Positions 16,660 to 24,111 of a stretch of 47,368 bases of DNA are shown one piece after another. The stretch covers positions 300 to 47,667 of the forward strand of contig DCIE01000060.1 of NCBI GenBank assembly GCA_002315765.1, read 5' to 3'. The notes below the pieces were generated by a model that searched no databases, had not been told where the DNA came from, and saw nothing but the letters and a program-made list of their open reading frames with translations. This DNA is from Ruminococcaceae bacterium UBA1734 (GTDB lineage: Bacteria; Bacillota; Clostridia; Oscillospirales; Acutalibacteraceae). Position numbers and translations under genes: made by a program. The first letter of the stretch is position 1. Each line of letters opens with the position of its first letter.

Positions 16660-16929
16660 ATGAAACTAAAATACAATTTTGAAACTATGGAAATGGACGG
16701 AGAAATTTGTGCTGTTCCTGTCGGTGCCAATAGTGATGAATTTCACGGCATAATACACCTAAACGATGTGGGAGAAAAAATGCTTAACTACATTTCCGAA
16801 TGTGAAAACCCCGAAGAAGTATTGGAAAAACTAATAAAGGATTTTCCCGAAGACAACAAAAATGATATTGCCAATAAACTTTGTGATTTTTTAAATCAGT
16901 TGGTCAAGGAAGGATTGCTCATCCCGTAA
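16660..16929 (+). CDS. PqqD-family peptide-binding protein (RRE)
   Basis: The 89-residue protein has the PqqD fold pattern: N-terminal beta strands (GEICAVPVG), then LNDVGEKMLNYI and a helical half ending NQLVKEGLLIP. PqqD proteins are RiPP recognition elements that bind the leader of a precursor and present it to a modifying enzyme. AAGGAG lies 8 nt before the ATG. It closes the operon begun at 12019, and its presence is the main reason to read that gene as a peptide precursor. No radical SAM enzyme, asparagine synthetase-like cyclase or B2 protease lies nearby. Confidence 0.83.
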   Translation: MKLKYNFETMEMDGEICAVPVGANSDEFHGIIHLNDVGEKMLNYISECENPEEVLEKLIKDFPEDNKNDIANKLCDFLNQLVKEGLLIP

Positions 16930-16945
16930 ATACTCAATAATATTT

Positions 16946-16983
16946 AAGGACTTTTGGATATTTTTTCCAAAAGTCCTTTTTTC
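16946..16983. terminator. Bidirectional terminator between PqqD and GH20 genes
   Basis: A 13-bp perfect stem (AAGGACTTTTGGA / TCCAAAAGTCCTT) has a 7-nt loop and is followed by TTTT on the plus strand. It lies between convergent genes and can serve both. Confidence 0.88.
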
Positions 16984-18584
16984 TACCAACCGCTTTTATT
17001 AATTAAGCTGTCGTTCCAACTATTATTCAGTATGTTTTTACTCTTTCCTTTTTCATACCGCACAGAGGGCATTAGCAAATTTTCTTCTAATTCATCTATT
17101 ATACTAATCTCGCCGTTTATGAATTTTTGAAGTCTGTTTTTACAACTTTCGGTACGAAGTATTAAAGCACCCATTCTTGCCTCTTGAACTTCAAAACCAT
17201 AAGGCTTCTTTTCGGCAAACCACATTTTCCTTTGTTTATCTACTAACAGTTTTAATTGTTTTTCAATTTTTGTGTAAACGGGAATTAACTTGTTTAATTT
17301 TTCTTTATCGTTATTTTGATAATACTCTCTTGTTTTAATGCCTATGTCGTTTTTAAGGGCCAAAACATCGCAAAGAGTCTTTTCAAAATCAAACAAATGT
17401 CCGAAATCTTCATTTGAGGACAACTCCCCTAATTTTCCCGATAATTTTTTGTATATCTTTCCTTGTTTTGTATCCGCAATTGTATCATAAAATCCTAAGA
17501 AATAATCATTATACAGCATATATTTTTCGGGATTGGTTACTTCCCTATCCCCATTAATTCCGGGCAAATCAAGCAACAAATAATCATCGTATTCTATTCC
17601 GAATAACGACTTAAAGTTTTGTTTGATTTTTTCCTCATCAAGAATACCCTTTTTTATTTGCGAAATATAGAACATTGAGGGCAAAACAGAAAATGCCGAA
17701 CATTCGGCTCCGTCATCGCCCCACATAGTAAATACCATATTTTCAATGCCGTTTTCTTCACAAGATTTAATTGCTTTCTTGCTTAAGTCAATGGAAAAAC
17801 CGTTCTTCGGGGCAAATCCCACCCAAGTCCAAAATCCTCCTGCAAACCATACCGGTTTACCGAAATTTTTATGTGCCTTAATCATTATATCGTATTTTTC
17901 TTTGTTTGTGGAATAATAGTCCCAATACACAAGTGATACCCCGTTAGGAACATATTTGCCGTATTCTTTTTTAATCACATCAGGGTCATTTACATAGTAA
18001 TCTCCTGAAGCAAATTTAAAAAACATATCACTCCACATCATTGGCTTAAATCCGTATTTTTCGCAAATATTATTTACTCTATCAAGATGTCTGTGCAAAA
18101 GCTCAAATTTATCACATACGCCATGCTCGGACAAATATTTGCCAAATCCCACAAGATATGCCTCGTCCATTCCGATATGGATATTTCTTGATGTAAAGGA
18201 TTTTGAAAGTGAAGAAATCATTTTTTCAATCAGTTCATAGGTTTCTTCATTGTCAATAAGCAAAATATCGCTAATATCATTTATATTGCGGTATCTATCC
18301 CATTTAAAAATAGCATTTAGATGCGCTAAAGTTTGAATACAGGGTATCAGTTCGATATTCTTTGACCTGCAAAAGTTATCAATCTCTTTAATTTCTTCCT
18401 TTGAATATCTACCTCTGAGATAGCCGAAATACGGTTCTCCCTCAACCTCGTAGGTATCCTCGGTGTATAGCATTAATGTGTTATATCCCATTTTTGAAAG
18501 ATATGTAACAAGTTTTTTTATTGCTTCCACCGTATAAACAGCATTTCTTGAGCAATCCAGCATTACACCAAAATGATTATCCAT
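16983..18584 (-). CDS. Glycoside hydrolase family 20 beta-N-acetylhexosaminidase
   Basis: This 533-residue enzyme has the GH20 barrel with the catalytic Asp140-Glu141 pair in HIGMDEAY, preceded by IPCIQTLAHL and followed by MMWSDMFF and MVFTMWGDDG. GH20 enzymes release terminal GlcNAc or GalNAc from glycans or glycosphingolipids by substrate-assisted catalysis. No signal peptide is present, so it acts in the cytoplasm on imported oligosaccharides. The start has GAGGT 8 nt upstream. It has its own promoter and lies 280 bp after the dehydrogenase, so it may be regulated apart from the other minus-strand genes. Confidence 0.85.
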   Translation of the reverse strand: MDNHFGVMLDCSRNAVYTVEAIKKLVTYLSKMGYNTLMLYTEDTYEVEGEPYFGYLRGRYSKEEIKEIDNFCRSKNIELIPCIQTLAHLNAIFKWDRYRNINDISDILLIDNEETYELIEKMISSLSKSFTSRNIHIGMDEAYLVGFGKYLSEHGVCDKFELLHRHLDRVNNICEKYGFKPMMWSDMFFKFASGDYYVNDPDVIKKEYGKYVPNGVSLVYWDYYSTNKEKYDIMIKAHKNFGKPVWFAGGFWTWVGFAPKNGFSIDLSKKAIKSCEENGIENMVFTMWGDDGAECSAFSVLPSMFYISQIKKGILDEEKIKQNFKSLFGIEYDDYLLLDLPGINGDREVTNPEKYMLYNDYFLGFYDTIADTKQGKIYKKLSGKLGELSSNEDFGHLFDFEKTLCDVLALKNDIGIKTREYYQNNDKEKLNKLIPVYTKIEKQLKLLVDKQRKMWFAEKKPYGFEVQEARMGALILRTESCKNRLQKFINGEISIIDELEENLLMPSVRYEKGKSKNILNNSWNDSLINKSGW

Positions 18585-18624
18585 AATTATGACCTCGCAA
18601 ATTTTACTATATTACTTCCAAATT

Positions 18625-18653
18625 ATTTTATCATACTTGTTATTTAAGGTCAA
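18625..18653 (-). promoter_or_regulatory. SigA-type promoter of the GH20 gene
   Basis: On the minus strand: TTGACC, a 17-bp spacer and TAAAAT, about 40 bp before the start at 18584. Confidence 0.65.
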
Positions 18654-18756
18654 CAAATAATAATATTGCGATTGCTGTCAAGGTTTTTAGGATTTTTGAA
18701 TGTGGATATTATTATAACTGATAGAATAAGAATTTGGAAGCCAGTCATACCAACAA

Positions 18757-18785
18757 ACAAGCAGCCGCTATTAACGACTGCTTGT
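18757..18785 (-). terminator. Possible terminator after the dehydrogenase gene
   Basis: ACAAGCAG and CTGCTTGT pair, with two further CG pairs beyond one mismatch and a 7-nt loop. On the minus strand it is followed by a weak TTTGTT tract, 80 bp past the stop. The rest of the 280-bp gap shows only the GH20 promoter. Confidence 0.5.
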
Positions 18786-18864
18786 ACTCAAATAATTTGT
18801 TTAAACTCTTTTTTCTAAGTTATTGACAAAGTATCAACATTTAATACTCTGTTCTTTATTTGTT

Positions 18865-19926
18865 TTACGAAAACATTATTCTTACGATTTCATCACCAAC
18901 TTCAGATGTTGTCGCCGTTCCGCCCAAATCGGGAGTCAGAACCTTCTTTTCACACAAAATCGTTTCTATCGCACTAATAACCTTTTTTGAAAGCTCGTCA
19001 TAACCGAAATATTCGAGCATTTGGCTTACAGACCAAAAAGTTGCAAGAGGATTTGCAATCTGCTTACCCGCAATATCGGGGGCTGAACCGTGAATAGGCT
19101 CAAACATTGAAGGAAATTTGCGTTCGGGATTAATATTTGCACCGGCGGCAAGTCCCATTCCACCTGAAATAGCGGCGCCTAAATCGGTTAAAATATCACC
19201 GAAAAGATTTGAAGTAACAACAATTTCAAATCGCTTCGGTCTTAATACCATCATCATACTTGCAGCATCAACAAGAAGTGAATAGGTTTTAACATCCGGA
19301 TATTCTTTTGAAACCTCATTGAAAATTTTATCCCAAAATACCATTGAATAATTAAGTGCATTTCCTTTGCTTATTGATGTAAGGGTTTTTTTCTCTCTTC
19401 TGGCAAGTTCAAAGGCATATCTAATAACTCTTTCACAGCCCACTCTTGAAAATACACCGTCTTGAATAACAACCTCGTTTGGCTTATCTTTATATAGCCA
19501 ACTTCCGCTTCCTGCATATTCACCTTCGCTGTTTTCTCTTACGAAGGTCATATTGATATCACCCGATTCTATATCTTTAAGCGGACAAGGGGCGCCTTTT
19601 AATAATCTAACCGGGCGAAGATTTATATACTGGTCAAAATTCTTCCTGATAACAAGAAGCAAATCCCAAAGAGATATATGGTCGGGAACTCTCGGATCAC
19701 CTACAGCGCCGAGAAAAACAGCGTCAAATTTGCTAAGAGTTTCAATTCCGTCTTTCGGCATCATATAACCTTTTTCAAGATAATAATCGCACCCCCAAGG
19801 AAATTCTTCGAACTCAAACTCAATATCTTTATTATGTTTTGAAATAGACTTTAATAGTTTTAGTCCCTCATTAATAACCTCAGGACCAATTCCGTCTCCG
19901 GCAATAACTGCAATTTTATGTTTCAT
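18865..19926 (-). CDS. Tartrate/D-malate-type dehydrogenase (isopropylmalate dehydrogenase family)
   Basis: The 353-residue protein belongs to the beta-hydroxyacid oxidative decarboxylase family. It shows GDGIGPEV at the N-terminus, VRENSEGEYAG, SISKGNALNYSMVFWD, the metal-binding LLVDAASMMMVLRP and NLFGDILTDLGAAISGG, and ends with EPIHGSAPDIAGK and a cofactor-loop region. The FVRENSEGEYAG context and length fit the TtuC/DmlA group better than LeuB. Such enzymes decarboxylate tartrate or D-malate with NAD. It lies 62 bp after the esterase gene, at the end of the sugar-locus genes. The true substrate in this setting may be another sugar-acid derivative. Confidence 0.83.
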   Translation of the reverse strand: MKHKIAVIAGDGIGPEVINEGLKLLKSISKHNKDIEFEFEEFPWGCDYYLEKGYMMPKDGIETLSKFDAVFLGAVGDPRVPDHISLWDLLLVIRKNFDQYINLRPVRLLKGAPCPLKDIESGDINMTFVRENSEGEYAGSGSWLYKDKPNEVVIQDGVFSRVGCERVIRYAFELARREKKTLTSISKGNALNYSMVFWDKIFNEVSKEYPDVKTYSLLVDAASMMMVLRPKRFEIVVTSNLFGDILTDLGAAISGGMGLAAGANINPERKFPSMFEPIHGSAPDIAGKQIANPLATFWSVSQMLEYFGYDELSKKVISAIETILCEKKVLTPDLGGTATTSEVGDEIVRIMFS

Positions 19927-19988
19927 TTATACCTTTATACCTCTTTTCTTACTTGCCATATTCATATTTAAGCATTATATCATTATTA

Positions 19989-20828
19989 TCAGTTTGTCGC
20001 AAATGTAATTTTAAGCCAATCTTTTACCTCATTAATCCAAGAATGAATTAGTTTCACCTTATCTTCTAACTCTCCGTTTGTTTGATTGTCAGCGGTTGAA
20101 AGTCCGTGGCAACCGAAAGGAAAAATATGCAACTCATACGGAATATGATATTTTGATAAAGCCTTTGCATATACTAAACTGTTTTGAACAGGTACGCAGG
20201 TATCCTCGGCTGTGTGCCAAATAAATGTCGGCGGGGTATTTTCGCCAACCCTATTTTCAAGGGAAAATTTTTCGGTATCTTCCTTTGATAACTCTTGTTT
20301 ACCCAAAAGATTATAAAAAGAGCCCTTATGTGCAATCGTAAAGTCAGCCGAAATAACAGGATAAGAAAGAATACTTGCGTTTACGGGGTAACTGTCGGGG
20401 AAATATTCTCTAACCTCTTTGCAGTTATAGCAATTAGAATAATGACACGCAAGATGTCCACCGGCGGAAAATCCGATTATTGCAATCCTTTGTATATCAC
20501 AGTTCCATTCGGCTTCATTATTATGAATTAAATCCATTACTGCCGCAACCTCTAAAAGTTGACTCGGAAATTTATGAGGTGCACAGGAATAATTAATTAC
20601 AAAGCAGTTGTATCCCTCGCTTAAAAAGTTAAGCGCAATAGGTTCTCCCTCTCTTTGAGAGCAAAAACTGTATCCGCCACCGGGGCAAATTACAATGCAA
20701 GGTCTTTTATCGTTTTGCCTGTTTATTTCATCCATATTAAACGGCAAATAAATATCAACCGTTGCATCCTTTCCGTTTTCTCCTAAAAAAGTATATTTTT
20801 CCTTCAAATGAACAGTATTACATTTCAT
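19989..20828 (-). CDS. Alpha/beta-hydrolase, acetylesterase-like
   Basis: The 279-residue protein has an alpha/beta hydrolase fold. It shows the oxyanion-hole motif CPGGGY, the nucleophile elbow GFSAGGH, an acid residue in HTAEDTCVP and the catalytic histidine in FGCHGLS. The layout matches BD-FAE/acetyl-xylan-esterase-like carbohydrate esterases, which remove acetyl or feruloyl groups from sugars. No signal peptide is present. GGAGG lies 7 nt upstream and a promoter-like element precedes it. In this locus it may deacetylate oligosaccharides before hydrolysis. Confidence 0.82.
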   Translation of the reverse strand: MKCNTVHLKEKYTFLGENGKDATVDIYLPFNMDEINRQNDKRPCIVICPGGGYSFCSQREGEPIALNFLSEGYNCFVINYSCAPHKFPSQLLEVAAVMDLIHNNEAEWNCDIQRIAIIGFSAGGHLACHYSNCYNCKEVREYFPDSYPVNASILSYPVISADFTIAHKGSFYNLLGKQELSKEDTEKFSLENRVGENTPPTFIWHTAEDTCVPVQNSLVYAKALSKYHIPYELHIFPFGCHGLSTADNQTNGELEDKVKLIHSWINEVKDWLKITFATN

Positions 20829-20900
20829 ACCATAACCTCCGTTAGTTCATCTGTTGCTTATCAAAAAAACGATGTGATTTACTTTGAAGTCGATGTGTTA

Positions 20901-20929
20901 ATGGTACTGCAAAGATAAATTAATGTCAA
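20901..20929 (-). promoter_or_regulatory. Possible internal promoter before the esterase gene
   Basis: On the minus strand: TTGACA, a 17-bp spacer and TACCAT, 73 bp upstream of the start at 20828. The -10 is imperfect. Confidence 0.45.
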
Positions 20930-20955
20930 TATAAAAGAATGAAATAAAAAAATTA

Positions 20956-22053
20956 TTATAATGAATAATCTATTTTAATCGGTCTTTTTTCATAAATACT
21001 TCTATAAGCGGCATCTACAATGCACATTGTTTTATAATGCTCTTTTAAGGTAATAGGTGGTTTCGAGCCTTTTGTTACATAATCATAAAATGCCTCTGAC
21101 ACCTTAACTCTCGGGTCGCTTTTGCCACTGCAACGAACCGAAGTGTAATTATGATTAGGCTTTCCCGTGTGATGAATCCAATGACCGTAAACATCGCCTA
21201 ATATATACCCTTTTTCCCCGAAAACCGAAATATTTACTTCAACCCGCTTTGGGTATTGTTCCCAGCCCGGTCCGATTACATCGGCAGGATTTTCGGTTCT
21301 CGAATACGATGGGTCAAGAGAGAACACAACACCATTTTTCGTTTTACCGATTAAAAAAGCAAAATCCTCAACCTCGGTATTCCGCATATTGGGAGCTGTT
21401 TCGGCATATATTTCTTCAATCTCATCATCTAATACATATTGAATAGCATCAAAAATATGGGGATGGTCGGTTAATGCACCGCCACGATAAATATTGCTGT
21501 CTTTCTCGATGGGAACTCGTTTTCCGTAAATTTCTTCAGGAATACCGTGCCATTTAAGCCACCAAACAGGGTTGTGGGATAAATTCCAACCGCAAAAGGA
21601 AGTAACATTTCCTATTTTACCGCTTTTTATCAATTCGTTGAGCCTTATTAGTTCAGCGGAACTTCTCATTTCAAGTTCAATAAAACATTTTCCGTCATAT
21701 TTTTCCTGAAGTGCCAAAATCTCCCTATATTCATCAAGCTGAAGGGTTGGAACCTTCATTGAAAGTACGGCAATTCCTCTTTTGAAACACATTTCAAATT
21801 CCTGTCTATGGAGGTAATTCGGACTTGCCATAACAACGGCTTCAATTTCGGGATGAGCATTAAGCATTTCTTCGTCATCCTCAAACATATCAACGCCGTT
21901 TAAATTTTCAATAAATATTCTATCCCTATATTCTAAAGGAACTGAACAAGCAACAACATCAAAAAGCTCCGAGCCTACAAACCAATAATACCCTCTTGCG
22001 TGTGAGTGGGAACAATTCATTAGAGCAACCTTTAATTTTCTTTTTTCACTCAT
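20956..22053 (-). CDS. Gfo/Idh/MocA-family oxidoreductase
   Basis: The 365-residue protein has an N-terminal Rossmann half and the Gfo/Idh/MocA alpha/beta C-terminal half. Diagnostic stretches are ALMNCSHSHARGYYW, IEAVVMASPNYLHRQ, VLSMKVPTLQL (in the place of the family E-K-P motif) and GGALTDHPHIFDAIQYVLDD. These enzymes oxidise or reduce sugars and inositols with NAD(P). The start at 22053 is chosen because GGGTGG lies 9 nt upstream; the longer frame would run into the preceding gene. The substitution at the E-K-P motif (here MKVP keeps the Lys) is minor. The substrate is unknown but should be a sugar. Confidence 0.83.
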   Translation of the reverse strand: MSEKRKLKVALMNCSHSHARGYYWFVGSELFDVVACSVPLEYRDRIFIENLNGVDMFEDDEEMLNAHPEIEAVVMASPNYLHRQEFEMCFKRGIAVLSMKVPTLQLDEYREILALQEKYDGKCFIELEMRSSAELIRLNELIKSGKIGNVTSFCGWNLSHNPVWWLKWHGIPEEIYGKRVPIEKDSNIYRGGALTDHPHIFDAIQYVLDDEIEEIYAETAPNMRNTEVEDFAFLIGKTKNGVVFSLDPSYSRTENPADVIGPGWEQYPKRVEVNISVFGEKGYILGDVYGHWIHHTGKPNHNYTSVRCSGKSDPRVKVSEAFYDYVTKGSKPPITLKEHYKTMCIVDAAYRSIYEKRPIKIDYSL

Positions 22054-22054
22054 A

Positions 22055-22594
22055 CTAAAAATCCACCCCACAATAATAGGTCTTATTATCAAACAGTGTT
22101 AAATTAACGATTTTTTCCAATCTTTTTGCATCATCAATAAGACTGTCCGTATTTTCACTATGGAAAATATCATATATTGCATATATTTTTTGTTGTTCGA
22201 TTTCAGTTAGACCGTAAAGCAGGGTGTCGGCATCGGTGAATGTCTCATAACCCTTCTCCGAATATACATTCAGAGCATGTTGAACAACAAGGGTGTCAAC
22301 TACTCTATCGCTTACAAAACCATCGGTTGTAAACAGTTCATGGCGAAACTGTTTTTCTCCGTAGTTTGAAGAATGGATTTGCATATGTGCTTTAGCTTTG
22401 TTTTTAAATCCGACAATTAAGTTTGCACTATTTCCGTTTTTATATGCGGTAATGTGTTCTGTTTTATCACCTATTAAATATTCGGCAACATACAATTCAC
22501 GAAAAAGAATTAGCTTAATATTTTCTGTATCAACGGAACTGACGGTCAAAGCACAAGGATTTCCAAGAAGTTTAAGGTCGTGCATGTTCAACAT
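22055..22594 (-). CDS. Unrecognised protein, possibly the 3' part of a disrupted gene
   Basis: This 179-residue frame has no family I can name with confidence. It contains strands such as SANLIVGFKNKAKAHMQIHS and a helical end. The pattern FRHELFTTDGFVSDRVVDT recalls the C-terminal half of Gfo/Idh/MocA proteins. The first ATG lacks a good ribosome site; the good one (AAGAGGAG) lies before a different frame at 22637 that stops inside this gene. Its stop lies one base before the next gene's start, so it is coupled to the Gfo/Idh gene. A frameshift or deletion relic is likely, and translation by reinitiation is possible. Confidence 0.5.
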   Translation of the reverse strand: MLNMHDLKLLGNPCALTVSSVDTENIKLILFRELYVAEYLIGDKTEHITAYKNGNSANLIVGFKNKAKAHMQIHSSNYGEKQFRHELFTTDGFVSDRVVDTLVVQHALNVYSEKGYETFTDADTLLYGLTEIEQQKIYAIYDIFHSENTDSLIDDAKRLEKIVNLTLFDNKTYYCGVDF

Positions 22595-22637
22595 AGTTAA
22601 ATCCGTAATAGCTTACTGCTGTGTGTTTAATTGACAT
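22572..22637 (-). pseudogene. Short N-terminal relic with good ribosome site
   Basis: An ATG preceded by AAGAGGAG, 14 nt after the upstream gene, opens a frame MSIKHTAVSYYGFNYVEHAR that stops after 21 codons. A one-base shift at its end leads into the frame of 22055-22594. It looks like the true start of a gene broken by an indel or deletion. Confidence 0.45.
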
Positions 22638-22650
22638 ATTTGCTCTCCTC

Positions 22651-23961
22651 TTATTCTATTACAAGCCTATATACTTCCATTTGTCCCGGTGCCAACCATG
22701 CTTCGTTATATAACTCGCCATTATCGTCAAAGCAGTTGTTGGCATTATCATTCTTAAGGCAGTTTGTCTCAAAACTTCCGTTTTCGGTTTTGATTACGGG
22801 GTAATTTTTGTCTTTTTCTGTTAAAATCGTTTTTTCAGGAGAAAGGCCGTAAACAACCCTGTAAATTTCTTTTACATTTTTTGTAAACTTAAACTTAAAT
22901 AATTCACTTTCGGTGGTCGAGTTATTCACAAAAGCCATATAAACTTCCTTGTTCTTTGTATGGAAAAACGAAACGAGTCCGGGAACCTCATTGGTTGCAA
23001 TAACCTTTTTTAGGTATTTATGAGTTTTATATTCAAAAAGAGGATATCCGCCAAATGCAAGTGATGTATGATAACTTTCGTCGTGAATTAGATTTGCAAA
23101 TAGTTCTCCGAATTGATGTTGGAATATATTTTGAACTCTCGCAAGTCTCTCATAAGCTTCGGTACGATTGCCGTTTTCATCAATAGGGGCCAACCGGTAA
23201 TTAAGACGGGGCAATCGCAAGTAAAGGAAATACCACCAAGCTCCGTTAGCACCACTTGCAACAGTTGTATTAAGTTGCCAACGAATATCATCTTCTGTGG
23301 GAGTTTTAAATCTAAAATGAGGAACAATCAAATTTGTAACCCATAAAGGCAAATTTTCTCTTTTTGCAACCGCTGTAAATTTCAGCAGGTCTTGAAAATA
23401 AAAATTAATTCCTCTATGAGATGCGTCATCGGGATTCATTTGTTCATAGCAGTCATAACTAAATTGTTTTAAACCGCTTTCTTTTATAAAATCATGAGCC
23501 CATACATTAAAATCCTTTCCGCCGAGAGAACCTTCATTTCCTTCGTAATAGGGATTAAAGTTAATAAACGGTTTTTTGCCGGGACATAGTTCAGTTTGTA
23601 TCTTTACCGCCTTTACAGCCACTTCCATTTTGTCGGATTTCGGCTCATCACCAACATAAAATCCGTAAACAGCCTTATGATTGCCAAACTCATTAAGCAT
23701 TTCGGTAAAGTTCTTGCGATAATTCGCTTCGTCTTCTAAAGCACCGTCCCATTTACATCTTTTATCGTCAATAATTACACTAATGCCGTTTTTTAAACAT
23801 TCGTCAAGAAGTTTATTCATTCTATCCGGACTGTCAATTCCTTTTCGGAAAACAGGAGATAATGCCATAGTAAAACCTGCATCAACCCAGTCTTTTACAG
23901 GGTTTTTGCCCATTTGGTCAAATGTGGCATAATTCCAAAAGCATATAGGAAACTTTTTCAT
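22651..23961 (-). CDS. Putative TIM-barrel glycoside hydrolase (GH-A clan like)
   Basis: The 436-residue cytoplasmic protein begins MKKFPICFWNYATFDQMG and reads like a TIM-barrel glycosidase. It has FYVGDEPKSD, where Glu follows Asp at a barrel strand end as for a GH-A acid/base residue, then PFINFNPYYEGNEG, FSYDCYEQMNP, and NGAWWYFLYLR. The C-terminal 120 residues look like a beta-sandwich with a hexapeptide-rich, Asn-rich tail. AAGGTGGG lies 8 nt before the start at 23961, which is preferred over an upstream in-frame ATG. It is the first gene of the minus-strand operon and so the likely key enzyme. I cannot assign a GH family number. Confidence 0.65.
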   Translation of the reverse strand: MKKFPICFWNYATFDQMGKNPVKDWVDAGFTMALSPVFRKGIDSPDRMNKLLDECLKNGISVIIDDKRCKWDGALEDEANYRKNFTEMLNEFGNHKAVYGFYVGDEPKSDKMEVAVKAVKIQTELCPGKKPFINFNPYYEGNEGSLGGKDFNVWAHDFIKESGLKQFSYDCYEQMNPDDASHRGINFYFQDLLKFTAVAKRENLPLWVTNLIVPHFRFKTPTEDDIRWQLNTTVASGANGAWWYFLYLRLPRLNYRLAPIDENGNRTEAYERLARVQNIFQHQFGELFANLIHDESYHTSLAFGGYPLFEYKTHKYLKKVIATNEVPGLVSFFHTKNKEVYMAFVNNSTTESELFKFKFTKNVKEIYRVVYGLSPEKTILTEKDKNYPVIKTENGSFETNCLKNDNANNCFDDNGELYNEAWLAPGQMEVYRLVIE

Positions 23962-23990
23962 AATGTACCCACCTTTATTTTCATATTTTA

Positions 23991-24019
23991 ATAATATCAA
24001 TAATACTTTTTTCAGTCAA
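23991..24019 (-). promoter_or_regulatory. SigA-type promoter of the sugar operon
   Basis: On the minus strand: TTGACT, a 17-bp spacer and TATTAT, 30 bp upstream of the start at 23961. The palindrome at 24039-24062 lies 20 bp upstream of its -35. Confidence 0.75.
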
Positions 24020-24038
24020 TAATTTGCATTTGATTTTT

Positions 24039-24062
24039 AAGAACATTGTAACTAATGTTCTT
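24039..24062. promoter_or_regulatory. Palindromic operator between divergent promoters
   Basis: AAGAACATT, a 6-bp spacer, then AATGTTCTT is a perfect 9-bp inverted repeat. It overlaps the first two bases of the regulator's -35 and lies upstream of the operon promoter. It is the best candidate binding site for the adjacent regulator. Confidence 0.7.
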
Positions 24063-24089
24063 GATTTTTATACTGTTTATGATTATAAT
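24061..24089 (+). promoter_or_regulatory. SigA-type promoter of the GntR/LacI regulator
   Basis: TTGATT, a 17-bp spacer and TATAAT, 22 bp before the ATG at 24112. The -35 touches the palindrome, which predicts autorepression. Confidence 0.75.
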
Positions 24090-24111
24090 CAGTCTATGGG
24101 GTGTGATTTCA

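Noticed and set aside
12019..16929. Lasso-peptide or lanthipeptide cluster
   Set aside because: PqqD and the NTase fit, but no B2 protease, asparagine synthetase-like cyclase, LanB/LanM or radical SAM enzyme is present, and the precursor is far longer than a lasso precursor.
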